DNA of 64,000 bases from Undaria pinnatifida (taxonomy: Eukaryota > Sar > Phaeophyceae > Laminariales > Alariaceae), in the NCBI GenBank assembly GCA_012845835.1, contig JABAKD010000019.1, forward strand, positions 5,689,494 through 5,753,493, in the 5' to 3' direction. A program made the position numbers and the translations under genes. The stretch's first letter is position 1. Every line of letters begins with the position of its first letter. A model generated the notes under the pieces. The model worked only from the letters and a program-made list of their open reading frames with translations. It searched no databases and had not been told where the DNA came from. Of the stretch, positions 21,026 through 32,179 are shown one piece after another.

Positions 21026-21462
21026 GGATGAAGTCGGACATAAATTTTCGTTTTTTATACTCACACCCACGATGGTTGTTCCAAGGTTTCTGCACGGCGG
21101 CGCACCGCTCAACAGTATCGAAAGGAAGTTATTAATTGTTCCGGTACTGGACAACCGAAGTGTTGACGACATTACAGCAGTAGTCTAAGTAATAATGACA
21201 AACAGCAGTAGTAGAGTGCAAATGAAGAAAGGCAGACGAAACGGATTCCCAATATTTTTATAGAAAATTGAAAAACGTCAGCTGTGAGTACGACCGATTG
21301 AATGGTTGAAACTCAACTTTGCAAGCTGCGTGGTACATAAGATCTGTGTTCCATTTATGATACAAGGTCGTATGGTGTTTGTGAATTAAACCTGGTTGTT
21401 AATACTTGTACACAGCTTCACAAATCCCAAATTGTAAAACCCCGACTGCTTCATGTACCATG

Positions 21463-22051
21463 TCATACGATACCATATCGTACATTGTCATACCAATACA
21501 TACTGCTGTGGTACCATACCATACCATATACCACACAAATATATCTACCTTTGGTACCATGTGTGTGCCGTATCATACACCACACCATGTACCATACGAT
21601 AGCATTTCATACCATATCATCACGCAATGCCATACCAGGTATACTATTCCTTACCATGTACTATACCATGCATGTACCATTGCATACCATGCATGTACCA
21701 TTACATACCATGTGTGTACCATTACATACCATGTATGTACCATGACATATCATACCGTGCATATATCGCACCGTGCCATACCATGCCATACCACAAAATA
21801 TCTTACCATATCACACGTTATACCATGTATGTACCGTATCATACACCATATCATGTACAATACGATACCATTTCATACCGTACCATAACGCACTACCATA
21901 CGGCATTCCACACAAGTACCATACTGCACCCTGTATAGTGTACCATGCGACGCACCATACAATACTATACCACATCGTACCGTACAGTGCCGTGCTATCC
22001 CATACCGTACCGTACCGTACCTTACCGTACCATACCATACCATATGGCGAT
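21463..22051. repeat. degenerate CATAC-type satellite
   Basis: About 590 bp of 'ccatac', 'accatacc' and 'accatgta' words, drifting to 'accgtacc' at the right end. A short related tract lies at 39028-39085. Open frames rich in Y, H and T here are artefacts. Confidence 0.85.
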
Positions 22052-22287
22052 CAACATACTCTGTAGTCAAATTAAATCGTGACACCAGTAGTTTTTTTGC
22101 TCTCACTCACCCTAAGAAGCGAGCGGTGACAAGGGATACAGGATACAGCACACAGTGCCATGCAGTCCAATGCATTACAGCAGGTTCATGCACTACAGTA
22201 CATGTAACAGTACACTACGGAGAGCACACTACAGCACACTGCATTGCAGTACAGTACAGCAGTGACAGGGTATGCACAATACAGCAG

Positions 22288-22329
22288 TACTGGCGCGGTA
22301 CCCCGTCCGCCTTCCGCCTCCCTTTACCG
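22288..22329 (+). CDS. sphingoid phosphatase, tentative C1-motif exon
   Basis: An acceptor after acagcag and a donor cg|gtagga bound 42 bp encoding TGAVPRPPSASLY. It starts with one base completing a codon and ends in phase 2, which fits the next exon. If the preceding exon ended in K-D, this would complete KD-x4-PRP. The C1-C2 spacing would be shorter than in animal or plant homologues, so this exon is uncertain. Confidence 0.4.
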
Positions 22330-22864
22330 GTAGGAGCTCCACAATGGGCGGCCCCATCGGACACCTCCTGTGTCGCGCAATTATGCACGCAAAACGATAC
22401 GATTTGCTGCTGCTGTCTGCCCAAATAGTTATGCACATTCATATATACGGCAGGGTTCTCCACGAGTAGTACGCACGTGAACACGCTCCCCCCACGCTTC
22501 TCCCGCTTTCCTCCCCTCTGTCTCACCCCGCCCCTACCCCCCCCCCCCCCCCTTCCAACCCCCCCCCCCCCCCCTGCTCCTCTCCCTTCCCTCCCCTCCC
22601 CGCCCCGCTCCCCCCTCCCCTCCTCATAAATACCATCCATCCCCGCGTGTGTGGGACAGGTACGGCCTTCCGAGCACGCACACGATGGGTTCGCTCATAC
22701 CGCTATTTCTTGTCATGAGCCACCACTACCGTCATGGCATGGAGGATGTTGCGGAAGAGATACAGGAGGGGTCGCCTCTGCTGTTGCTGTCGTCGCTGGC
22801 TTGGAGCGCGGTTATCGCCATCAGCCGCTTGTACATGGGGGTGAGTGTGTGTTGTTGTTGTTGG

Positions 22865-22922
<58 letters not shown>

Positions 22923-25900
22923 GCTTTTGTTGCTTTTGTTGCTGGTGTTGTTGATGTTGTTGGTGTTGCTTCTATTAGTGGTGTTGCTGTTGCTTTGCTG
23001 CTGTAGTTATTGGTATCGGTGCTTTATTTGTTGTGTCTGTGACGGTGTTGATTTTGTGCTCGTATCGACGTCGGAAAGTCATAGACCTGGGTAGGCAGGA
23101 TTTCACTTCGTGCTCATGACTAATCTGTAGTTCACGTTAGTTTTAGTTAGCCAACTATTAATAGCTTGCTTTGGTTTATCCTAAAATTCCAACAGAGCGT
23201 GAACCACACTGTTGCAATGCATGCTGTTGAGCCGGGACCTCCCCCCCACCCCCAGAGAATGCTTCGCACTTTTTTTTTTCATGCTGTTGAGTCGGGACCC
23301 CCCACCATCGTAAAGTTCTATCAGAGAATGAACACACTATTTCGTTTCAAGTCGAGCCGGAACCCCCCCCCCCCACACCCCCCCCATTTTATCGCAAAAA
23401 CTCCATCCTACAAATCTACCAGAGAATGAATCTCAAGATTTCGTTTATTGTTGTTGAACCGGAAACCCCCACCTTCACTACCCCCCTCCCCCCGCCCCTC
23501 CCCTCTCCCCACCCCCTCCCCCTACTCCCCCCCCCCCTCTCCCTGTTGGTCTCCTACACACCGTCAGCACAGGTCCACTCCATCCCAGACATCGTGGCGG
23601 GCTATATTCTCGGAGGTGGCTTGTTGGCGTTCTGGCTCAACTTTGGGAACACCGCAGACGCCTTCATTGTGGAAAACTCGAGGGTGAGAAGCAGGAGGGG
23701 GGGGGTGAGGGGGAGGGGGAGGGGGATGACGGGGGGGGGGGGGGGGGAGGTATTTCCATTTCCTATTTCTTTCTCTTTCTCTTTCTCTCCTAATCAACTC
23801 GTTTTTATGTAATCTATGGCCGAAAGGTACGAACGCCCAACTGTCGGAGGTGTCTCTGTTAGGCTTGGAAACGGATCTCGATCTCAAAAGGGGTCGTGCT
23901 TAATGATTTGACCAAGTCAAGCAACAATTGAGTACTCCCCCCTCCCCCCCCCCCAGGGTCTATGGTTTTAGGATGCGTACATCCCACTCGATCTCGAAAA
24001 GGGTCGTGGTTGATTATTTGACCAAGGCAAGCAACAAATGAGTACTTCCCCCTCCCCCCCCCCAGGGTCTATGGTTTTAGGATGCGTACATTCCACCCAT
24101 TCTTTTGGTTCCTTTTTCCGTTGTCCCAAGGTGTGGCTGGCCGTTTTGGCTTCCTGGCCGGTGACAACCCGACGTGCTTCGTCTTGGTGTTGTAAGGGTG
24201 CGAGGGTATATGGTCTGACAGACTACGGCCATGCAAGATAATGATTACACGCCCCCCCCCCTGCCTTTTCCGTTGTCGCAAGTCGTGGCTGGCCGTTTTG
24301 GCAGGCGCGTCGGCGTTGATTTTGGCCTATCCTCGCCCCGAGCGCTGGACAAACTCGTACGGCGACACGGCCCTCATCGTCTCCACCGCAGCCGGGTTTT
24401 TACTTGGATGTTGTCTCATGCATGCGGGCGGTAGGGGTGAAGGAAGCACCGCGGCTCTTCAGGCGCGTTGTTATCTTTGCTGTTTTCAACCTCGGCGGAC
24501 GTTTCACGCTTTTTTACGACTAAGTTACCACACGGTGTCCAAGTGATTTGTACCCCGAAAAAGCTAATGCGATACCAATGAAAAACTTATCCTACACTAT
24601 TGCCAAGATGTTTGTCGCCAAAACATCGGTGCAGATCTATAGGGGTGGATTCGTAAGCACTAAAAAAAGAGTGTAATATGATACCAGTACATGGAAGAAA
24701 CGTCAGGAGTCCCGAAAGATGCCTTTATTCGGAGTGGTAACGGTGCGCTCCGTCTCGAAAACTATGCGTGGTCAACGTTTTAATAACCAAGGCAAGCAGT
24801 AAATGAGTAACCCCCCCCCCCCCCTCCCTGGGATTCGTAAGCACTAAATAAAGAGTGTAATATGATACCAGTACATGGAAGAAACGTAAGGAGTCCCGAA
24901 AGATGCCTTTATTCGGAGTGGTAACGGTGCGCTCCGTCTCGAAAATTATGCGTGGTCAACGTTTTAATAACCAAGGCAAGCAGTAAATGAGTAACCCCCC
25001 CCCCCCCTCTCCCTGGGCGGTAGTGGTGACGGCGGTGGTAGAGGCTGTTGGTGATGGTGACTGTGGGGTTGAAATGACTAACTGGGCGAGGCCTTTCAAA
25101 GGCACTTAAAAAGGTTTTTGACCCCGACCGGTTTTTATAGTGGGATGTTGAATCATGCACGCGGGGGGTGGGGTGAGGGGGGGGGCAAAGAAGCACCGCG
25201 GTTCTTCAAAGTGCTTTTGTTTGTTAGTTTGTTTGATATTCTCGGCGCGCTTGCCCTCTTTATAATTCCGTTCCCGTTTTTTTTTGTTTTTTCTTTTTGG
25301 ACGGCTTTACGAGGAACGTCTTTCACAGTGTCTCCTCGTTTTGGGAATAAATCGCTTGGAATTAGTGTTGGGTCGTTGTTGTTGTAGTGAAAAGGTTAGG
25401 TCGCCGCCCCTGGGTATGGAAGTAATGATGATCGTGGTGGTGACGGTGGGGGTGGTGGTGATGTAGTGGTGGTGGTAATGTCGTGGTGGTGGTGATGTGG
25501 TGGTGGGGGGGGTGGTGATGGTGTGGTGTCGGTGTTGGTGCCGATCGAGGTGGTGTGGTAATGGTGTTGGTGACGTTTTGCTTGCTGGTCGTCGTGGTGG
25601 TGGTGATGGGGGCGGTGGTCGTCGTCGTGGTTGTTGTTATTGTTGGTGTGGTGGTGTGATGGTAGTGGTGATGATCGTGGTTGGTGGTGGTGGTGGGGTC
25701 AGGGCGGCGTGGTGTCGGTGTTGGTGACGTTGCTCCTGTTGGTAGTGGTGTTGATGGTGGTGGTGGTCGTCGTCGTGGTGTGTGGTTTTGGTGGTGGTGT
25801 GTTTCAGTAGCCGTGGTCGTCGTGGTTGGTGGTCGTGGCTGGTGGTGGTGGTGATGGTGCAGGGGTGGTGTGATGTTGGTGGTGTTGACGTTGCTCGTGT

Positions 25901-26739
25901 CGTTGTTGTTGTTGTTGTTGTTGTTGTTATTGTTGCTGCTGCTGTTGCTGTTGTAACGGTTGTTGTTTTTTCGCTGCAGCTTCTCTCCTTGTAGGTACGC
26001 TCGATCAGTAGTATCACGGGAGACATCCAACTAGCTTACCGACAGCAAACAGTGTGGTCGTCTATCTACCTTCCCTTAATTGCATTTCCCCTCTCGTGCA
26101 TCAGCGCGACAGCCCCCCCCGCCCCCCCCACTTCCCTCTCTCTACCTACCCCCCCCCGACATTGTATGCCTTCTTTTCGTCTTCCATGTCTTCCTCTTTT
26201 TTTCAGGCCATGGAAGGCGTCCACCTGCTGACATCCGGGAGATCGATAGGGTACGGCTGGAACGCCCTATCCGGAGACGCTCGGCGGTGCGCCGTGGGAT
26301 TTATCGTGCTGCTCCCAATGAGGTGCGATCACCCCCTCCCCTCCCCCCTTTGCCCCATCTGGTTCTGTTTACCCTTGGTTATGGTCTATGCCACTAGCTC
26401 ATGTCTCTGTATGCGCCTCTGGTCTCTGTCTTTGATCTGTCTGCCTGTAAATCTGCCCGTCTGTCTGTCGGTCTGCCTGCCTCTCTCTCCCTCTTTGTCC
26501 TCCTTTTTCTTCCCCCCCCCCCCCACCGCGCCCCCTCCACGCCTATGATGCCCGTCGTACACGAACCCCCGCTCCCCTCCTCTTATGCTATCAGGTTCGC
26601 TCTGAGGTCGTCCTGCCGAGGGTTACTGTCGTCAATGTTGGCGCGCAGTCCCGGTTGGCCTACGACAGAAGCAAGCCGTCGACATGCCGTAGATATCCCT
26701 TACAAGGCGGTGGTGTATGGCTGCATGGGCTTCAGGTGA
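22288..26739 (+). CDS. sphingoid-base / sphingosine-1-phosphate phosphatase (PAP2 superfamily), 5' incomplete
   Basis: A split gene for an integral-membrane lipid phosphatase that removes phosphate from phosphorylated long-chain bases, usually in the ER. Exons seen: 22288-22329 (tentative), 22660-22840, 23573-23683, 24283-24430, 26207-26322 and 26595-26739. PAP2 motif C2 is GLPSTHT. Motif C3 is SR-x5-H-x3-D, split as SRLYMG / VHSIPD across an intron. Family-specific features are RWTNSYGDTALIVSTAAG (like the 'WSTSRGDTA...GSGAG' segment of SGPP proteins) and a C-terminal VDIPYKAVVYGCMGF. C1 (K-x6-RP) is only half seen, as TGAVPRPPS. The intron from 24431 (phase 1) to 26206 (phase 0) needs a small extra exon or another splice site. 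N-terminal exons were not found. The gene's activity is inferred from family knowledge. Confidence 0.85.
22660..22840 (+). CDS. sphingoid phosphatase exon with C2 motif
   Basis: Acceptor gggacag, donor gggg|gtgagt. It encodes YGLPSTHTMGSLIPLF, an acidic loop (GMEDVAEEIQEG) and a membrane span ending SRLYMG. The histidine of PSTH is the expected proton donor of the PAP2 reaction. The preceding intron has two oligo-C blocks, and the following one starts with a (GTT)n tract. Confidence 0.9.
22850..22975 (+). repeat. (GTT)n microsatellite in intron
   Basis: About 25 GTT units, then interrupted copies, starting nine bases after the exon's donor site. Poly-cysteine or poly-leucine frames across it are intron artefacts. 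Confidence 0.9.
23573..23683 (+). CDS. sphingoid phosphatase exon with C3 motif
   Basis: The acceptor follows gtcagcacag, the donor is agg|gtgaga, and both ends are phase 0. It begins VHSIPDIVAGYILGGG, giving the nucleophilic histidine and charge-relay aspartate of C3, followed by a membrane span and NFGNTADAFIVENS. Confidence 0.9.
23835..24075 (+). repeat. family B, two oligo-C-tailed copies
   Basis: Copies at about 23835-23955 and 23985-24064. Each ends 'accaag(g/t)caagcaacaa', 'tgagtac', then an oligo-C run. A copy of 'cagggtctatggttttagga' follows each, so this segment was itself duplicated. Confidence 0.7.
24150..24255 (-). repeat. family A half-copy between two acceptor copies
   Basis: Carries 'ccggtgacaacccgacgtgc', 'gcgagggtatatgg', 'gactacggccatgcaa' and the oligo-C end. 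It lies between two near-identical copies of the acceptor region (24111-24152 and 24262-24302). Confidence 0.7.
24283..24430 (+). CDS. sphingoid phosphatase exon, SGPP-specific segment
   Basis: It starts SWLAVLAGASALILAYPRPE and continues RWTNSYGDTALIVSTAAGFL to a second hydrophobic stretch ending LMHAGG. The acceptor is gtcgcaag, with AAG rather than the usual CAG. The start is phase 0 and matches the preceding exon; the donor gtaggg leaves phase 1. Confidence 0.85.
24647..25015 (+). repeat. family B variant, tandem pair of about 184 bp
   Basis: Two near-identical units (24647-24830 and 24831-25015) run from 'ggattcgtaagcactaaa' through 'aagatgcctttattcggagt' and 'aaggcaagcagtaaatgagt' to an oligo-C run and ctccctggg. 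The pair is entirely intronic. Confidence 0.8.
25118..25215 (+). repeat. partial duplicate of exon 24283-24430 end plus donor
   Basis: The sequence 'ccgggtttttac', 'ttggatgttg', 'catgcatgcgggcgg', 'gaagcaccgcggctcttc' at 24391-24470 is repeated with changes at 25127-25210, including the intron start. It lies in the same intron and would encode FYSGMLNHARGG. It appears non-functional. Confidence 0.6.
25430..25970 (+). repeat. GGT/GTT-rich low-complexity tract in intron
   Basis: About 540 bp made almost wholly of ggt, gtt and gat triplets, ending in a (gtt)n run near 25905-25960. Long threonine/histidine-rich frames on the - strand are artefacts. Confidence 0.9.
26207..26322 (+). CDS. sphingoid phosphatase, penultimate exon
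   Basis: It has a strong acceptor (ctctttttttcag) and encodes AMEGVHLLTSGRSIGYGWNA, then ARRCAVGFIVLLPM, a membrane span. The donor ag|gtgcga leaves phase 2, matching the last exon. Confidence 0.8.
26595..26739 (+). CDS. sphingoid phosphatase, last exon
   Basis: Acceptor tatcag. It encodes FALRSSCRGLLSSMLARSPG and the conserved VDIPYKAVVYGCMGF, then one arginine and stop (aggtga). The stop overlaps a possible donor (cag|gtgaaa), so another exon may exist, but none was recognised downstream. Confidence 0.75.
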
Positions 26740-26769
26740 AACGGACGAAATATTTTGGCCACGTTAGCG

Positions 26770-26975
26770 GGGGACGGGAGGGGGGCGTAGCCGTACCATG
26801 CATGGTCGTAGTCCTCAGGGCCATAGACCGTCGCGTTCCATAATATGCGGGGACGGAGGACGTTAGGTTTTCACCGACCAGGCAGGAATTACCTTCACCA
26901 TCGCATGAAGAGTGACCTCATTCCTACTCAGGACCGCTTGTGGGGCGGAAATCAGCGCCGTTTGCAAAGTTTCTT
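26770..26975 (+). repeat. dispersed repeat family A copy
   Basis: Diverged copy with 'catgcatggtcgtagtc', 'gggacggaggacgttaggtt', 'ttcaccgaccaggcagg' and 'ggaccgcttgtggggcgga', about 30 bp after the phosphatase stop codon. Confidence 0.65.
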
Positions 26976-28219
26976 GCAAATATATCTATATGGATAATAG
27001 CTTCGGATGGCTTAATTTGTAGGTGGGGGTGCAGCGTTGGTGCATGATAGCCACCTGTCCCGGTGACTGTTCATCGCGACTGGTTGCTACGAATCGACGC
27101 CAAAAGCGTGCTACGATAGAAGTAACGCTATCGCGTTTGCGATTTCCGACCTGTGTTGGGTTAGAAAAAAAATGCGGAAATAGATGGAAACCGACAACGC
27201 TCATAAGTCCAAGACCAACCAAACCCACGAAAAAATAGGTTAGAAAATAAAACAAAAACTGGTGTTTATAGAAAAACGTATTTCTTAAACAATTTCTTTC
27301 GCTGTTTTTTCGGGGGGTTGAGTTGGGTTGGCCTCGGTCTGTGACGTTCGGTGGTTTCAATACTGTTATTCTATGCTTTCCTACCCAACTCCTACGTATC
27401 CAACCCAAGTTGGTACATCGCAAACACCCTGCATTGCGACCATCGCAAACACCGTACTTTTCGACCATCGCGAACACCGTACTTCACCATCGCAAACACC
27501 CTACTTGTTCAACCATCGCAAAACTCCTCACTTCCCGACCACCGCGAACACCCTACTTTCCGACCAGAGATTTGTTTCTGCCCGACGGAGCTCGCGGTCT
27601 GAGGATCTAGATAATACGAAGTGTATCGTTGGAGTACTGCCTGTGTGTTTTGCGGTTTTATTCGCTGTCCATGTTTGTTGGCCATGGGTTGGTCTGTTTC
27701 GTTTGCAGTTTGGACCAAGGCTGCGCAGTAGGCGGGAGGGAGGTGCCCCATTTCTCACCACCGGCTTTGAGCTACTCGCACGAGCGACTCTACATCTCAC
27801 GCGCATAATGGCTTTTTTAGGTGATTTCTTTTGCACACGATACCTTACCATCTCCATTTGCGGATTCATACATATCGCCAAGTTAAAAACCACAAAAAGG
27901 CTTGAGACCGCGAAGGAACTGGAGGATCACTCGCGCGAGTGACCCCCAAGCCACTGCTATTGAAGCTCCGAAAAACAACAACATAACCCCCCTATCGTAG
28001 GCTCGATTTTTTTTTTTCTTCTTCTCGAGTTCGGTTTTGGTTGAGGTATATAGAGCTCCTCAAAAAGGAAGAAAGCCTCCCAATGTTTAGGCGTGCCCCT
28101 ACTACTCGTGGCGTAGTGGCTTTCTGGAAGTGGCCACGTCAGAAACAAATATGTATATGATTTCGAAGAAGCTGTCACCTTTCGAAGAAGCCGTCATCCG
28201 ATATGCAAGAAAGCACGAA
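26976..28219. other. gene-free interval with a short tandem repeat
   Basis: A degenerate 25-30 bp repeat ('catcgcaaacaccctact', 'gaccatcgcgaacaccgtac') occupies 27416-27565. A 204-residue frame over it (27328-27942) has no domain and includes the repeat, so it was not called as a gene. Confidence 0.5.
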
Positions 28220-28440
28220 CAAGGTGCGGAAGTCTGCCTGGCATATGGTTCTTAGTAGGGTGCCGCTCACCCTTCATGCGACTCGCCGAACACCTCACGA
28301 AGCTTCGCGCTTGGTGTTCACGATGTTTGCCTGGTCGGTGAAAGCCCGACATGCTCCGTCCCGGTATTGTGGGGATGCGAGGGTCTATACCATATGGTCA
28401 TACCACTACGGCCTAGCATGAAATGAGAACCCCCCCCTCT
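28220..28440 (-). repeat. dispersed repeat family A copy
   Basis: Reverse-orientation copy with 'cacccttcatgcgactcgcc', 'gaacacctcacgaagcttcg' and 'cgacatgctccgtcccggta', ending in the oligo-C run that leads into the CCCCA satellite. Confidence 0.75.
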
Positions 28441-28482
28441 CTCCCACCCCTCTCCACTCCAACCCACCCTATTCCGCCTCAC

Positions 28483-28752
28483 CCCACCCCACCGCACCCC
28501 ACCCCACCCCACCCCATCCCACCCCACCCCACCCCACCCCACCCCACCCCACCCCACCCCACCCCACCCCACCCCACCCCACCCCACCCCACCCCACCCC
28601 ACCCCACCTCAACCCACCCCACCCCAACCCACCCCACCCCAACCCACCTCAACCCACCCCACCCCAACCCACCCCACCCCAACCCACCTCAACCCACCCC
28701 ACGCCCCACCCCCCGCCCCACCCCACGCCCCACCCCACGCCCCACCCCCTTA
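28483..28752 (+). repeat. (CCCCA)n minisatellite
   Basis: About 270 bp of 'ccccacccca' units with 'ccaacccacc' and 'cgccccac' variants. Proline/histidine/threonine frames on + and glycine/valine/tryptophan frames on - are artefacts. Confidence 0.95.
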
Positions 28753-29524
28753 CTCATCCGTTTCGCGACCCAGTTCGTGTTTTTTGGTGCCAAGGCTGTG
28801 GCTGTGGCTGGGACTGGAAGTGGACGGGTAGCGGCGGCGGCGACGACGGTGACGGCGCGTACTGGACACGCCACCTTAAACCTTTCATACTTATATAACT
28901 GACGATCTTCAAGATGAGCTACACGCAACGACGCGGGCTGGTAGGTCAGGGGGCGATGTTGGCGCGTGCTATGGATAGAGGTTCGTAGCACTTTTGGGGG
29001 GCATTTTTGTTTTCGCTGGATGATAAGGCTCCTTAGCGCCTTTGCGACTGGAAATTCAACCTGTTTTTGGGGACTAATTTACTTGAAGTTAGTGTGGGGA
29101 GATTTTGGAGCTCTGAAAAGCGTTGCCCCAAAATCGTGGACACTTGATTTTGTCGCTGTAGCTTTTTTCAAAATGAACGATTTGTACACCTAGGTAGGGC
29201 ACGGTTTGGTTCGTTCATCGGGTTTGCACTTTTGAGCCTCGTTTTTTTTTTGGGCGGGGTTTACAAAGAACTCCTCGAAAGTGTGGAGCCCTCAGAAAAA
29301 CGATGACGTTCACCTCTACTGTCGCATGTGTCTGTATTTTTTTTTTCATGTCGGAGTCCAGCGCAAGGAGCTGAGGCACATGCGCGCAGCACTAACTAAC
29401 GTGTGTTTGCGCGGTCATGAGCGATGGGACCGAATTCACCTCTCATTTTGTTATCATCCGTTAAGATTGGGTTGAGGCTGGGTCTCTCTCTCAAAAAGGG
29501 CAAAAAGGTTATAATAGACCTTTT
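28753..29524. other. gene-free interval with a family C unit
   Basis: A family C unit lies at about 29030-29130 ('ggctccttagcgcctttgcg', 'tttttggggactaattta', 'ccccaaaatcgtgg'). Nothing else was recognised. Confidence 0.5.
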
Positions 29525-29874
29525 AGGGCCGTTCCTAACGAACCTAAAACACGCCAAAAAAAAAAATGTCAGGAATTGTGGCAAAAAAAAAAACGTGAAA
29601 TCTTTTCGTGGATCGTGAGGTTTTGTCTAGGAATCCGAACTTTTGAATCGTTTACACTTTTATTTCGTAAAACTCTGTGTCGGGATTGCTGAAACATCCC
29701 CCGCCTCCAATTATTCCAAAATTATGAATATTGGTTAGACAAAAGGTTTTCGTCAACAAACCAAGACAACAATATTTTTTTAATGTGACATTTTCAGAAT
29801 TTCGAAATGTCAGAAATCGTGACAATTTTGTCAGGATTCGCGTTTTTTTTCTCGCGTTTGTTAGGAACGGTCCT
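29525..29874. mobile_element. MITE family M1, long copy
   Basis: Terminal inverted repeats agggccgttcctaacgaacc and gtttgttaggaacggtcct enclose about 310 bp of AT-rich, non-coding sequence with inner words 'atgtcaggaattgtgg' and 'tttcagaatttcgaaatgtc' also found in the 18776-19278 pair. Confidence 0.7.
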
Positions 29875-30010
29875 CAGAACTGGACCCAGATTTTTTGTTT
29901 TGGGACGTATTGCTTGGGGTTAGAGCACGGAAATTATCAGAATAAAGGAAAAGGCAATGACGGTATTTTGCTGCCTTTTCTTTTTATTCCTCTATTTTCC
30001 TTCATTTTCT

Positions 30011-30145
30011 TTTTAATCCTCCGACGGATGGGGAAAAATTTAGCTCAAGCTCACCACACTTCCACGTATTTCATACACGTCGTGTGTCAATTTAACTCAA
30101 TCGTATTCTCAATCCAGCGCTAGCTGGCGCAACCTTCAGTTCCCG
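30011..30145 (-). mobile_element. short poly(A)-tailed element, copy 3
   Basis: Reverse complement of the element at 5586. Visible blocks on the + strand are 'tttttaatcctccgacggat', 'ctcaccacacttccacgtat' and 'cagcgctagctggcgcaacc'. More diverged than copies 1 and 2. Confidence 0.65.
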
Positions 30146-32179
30146 TGGTAGCGATAGCGCGAGCTGTCCCTACCAGCGGTGCCCGTTACTACTCCAGCAG
30201 CGCAAGACTACTATTATATGCACCTCTTTTACGCTTCTTGTGTTAGATGCATGCTATCTACGATTTTGTTAAGGTGTGCCTGATACGTGCCAATGTCTTT
30301 CTTCACTTGGGTAGCTCTGGTAAGGCACATGCGATAAGCGCGATCGGAGTATCACACACAACTCGCAAAGATGAGTTGCGAGAAAAACCTTCGACCTCAC
30401 AGCTGTAAGGTACTTTTATTTTGTGTAACATATCGTACACCGGAGTCCTCGGTCGAGGAAGCTTGACCCAAAAAAACGACTCCGAGGAAAAACCATATTG
30501 GATGCAATTGTTATTATTTCATTTGCCATCTTACAATAATGTAGCATGAGTGTCGAAAGCCAGAAACATGATGAAAGAACACAACAAACACCCAGATGAA
30601 AGCGTGAAACGATGTTTCCACCAACAAAAAAACTACGAATACTAGATGTAACCTCCCCGTTCTCCTGGCCCTGCCCCGTCCAGCCGCAAAGGCCAAGTCC
30701 TCCCCCCTATATACACTTCCGAAGAAGCATCGAACGACAACCCGCTGTCTACATGACAAATGGCTGGTTTGTAACTGCTACGCGTATGTTTCGACGCAAT
30801 CGGATGAGCAATTATATGGCCAAGGTATACCGAAAAACAAAAAACTAGTAAATAAAAAAGAAAAGGTGTTCCACCGACTTTGGGTACTCGTTTTTTTGTC
30901 GGCCGGTAAAATCGCTACCCGATGAGACGAAGGTATGTTCTTGGGCAAAAAGAAATGGGGTTCCAGCATTATTTGGTGCGAATCGTTAGAAGAATGAACG
31001 CAGTCAATCGCCGGTCACTCCGTTCAAGCCTGTCGCCTCCCTGCGCGAACAGGGGAACAACCAGAGGATAGCTTCCCTGCGCTAACAGGGAAATAGGCAG
31101 AGGAAAAAAGGCAGAGCCAGAAACAACTTTGACCGAAAAGCGTTGTCCCTATAGCGTATAATAGCAGGCAAAGATAACCACGTTGTTGGGGCTTTCAAAG
31201 CAAAAGAAGCGGGCGACAATGGGGACAATAGTATTTTACAACATCGGCCAAGTGAAAAACAGCTGCCGTAAGCTGCTGTTGCGATAGGATATATATATAT
31301 ATATGTGCCCAAAGGGCGGCGTAGGGAGATGCATGCATGACACGCGCGAGGCAATGGCAATACCTGGTACGTCACACCTCCGACAGATCGCGATCTAGAT
31401 CATCTAGATCATCTAATAGATCATATAGATCATATATATCGTCTACATGTTGTGCAGTAGATCCTGTATGCTACCTACTAGATTATAGACTCTTGACGCG
31501 TGCTACGATGATAAGTGGTGCGCCACTTTTTTCCGGAGGCTCCTCCCTTTATGAGCTTAAGACACGTCCTTCTTAACCGAAGAACTAATTTCGAGAAGAA
31601 AAAAAAACCTCCTACTTGTACCAAATGAAACATCCGTTTCTTGGCTTAGGTATAACGAAAATTCTGTACAATAAAAAAATGGCCTATTTCGGACGATTCT
31701 GCCCCGCCCTTAAGAATCGTTTCAGACAAAAAGAGGTATTATTATCCCTTAACACCTCTCTCTATCGTATCATAGCATGTGCGTCCCTTTTTATACTATG
31801 TGGTCGATGCGCAGTAGTGTCACTACGCCTCGACGTATATACAGCAGGTGGGAAGCTCCCAAACGCCACGGTTGAATGTTGCCAGTGCCCTCTATATTGC
31901 CGGTGAAATCGCTTGGCACGACTGGAGCTCTCTACGGCATGCTGCAGTAGTAACCCCATCCCCAATAATTGTTGCACCTGTTTCCCTGAATAATTCCCTT
32001 ATACCAGGTATATTGGGTTGGCACATGCGGGCACTATTGGGATGGTTGTATATGGCACGCTAGTACGGTATGTTTCTCAACGCTGTGTGGCTAGGCCGGC
32101 GGGGGGAAGCGTACTCCTTTGTTGCCTGTCTTGGGTGTTTGACCACTGATCACGCATTCTTTTCGAGACGGGGCATGAC
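30146..32179. other. gene-free interval
   Basis: Holds an inverted family E fragment (about 30365-30410), a short (AT)n run (31283-31300) and a gatc-rich tract (31385-31445, 'agatcatctagatcatctaa'). No supported exon. Confidence 0.5.

Noticed and set aside
21406-22066. Overlapping tyrosine/histidine-rich frames
   Set aside because: Product of the CATAC satellite; all frames and both strands are open for the same reason.
25362-26030. 222-residue - strand threonine/histidine-rich frame
   Set aside because: Antisense of a GGT/GTT low-complexity tract in the phosphatase intron; no domain and no splice support.
27328-27942. 204-residue frame 3' of the phosphatase
   Set aside because: Its first half is a short tandem repeat and the rest has no domain; it does not continue the phosphatase C-terminus.
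28423-28902. 159-residue proline/threonine/histidine frame
   Set aside because: Product of the (CCCCA)n minisatellite.
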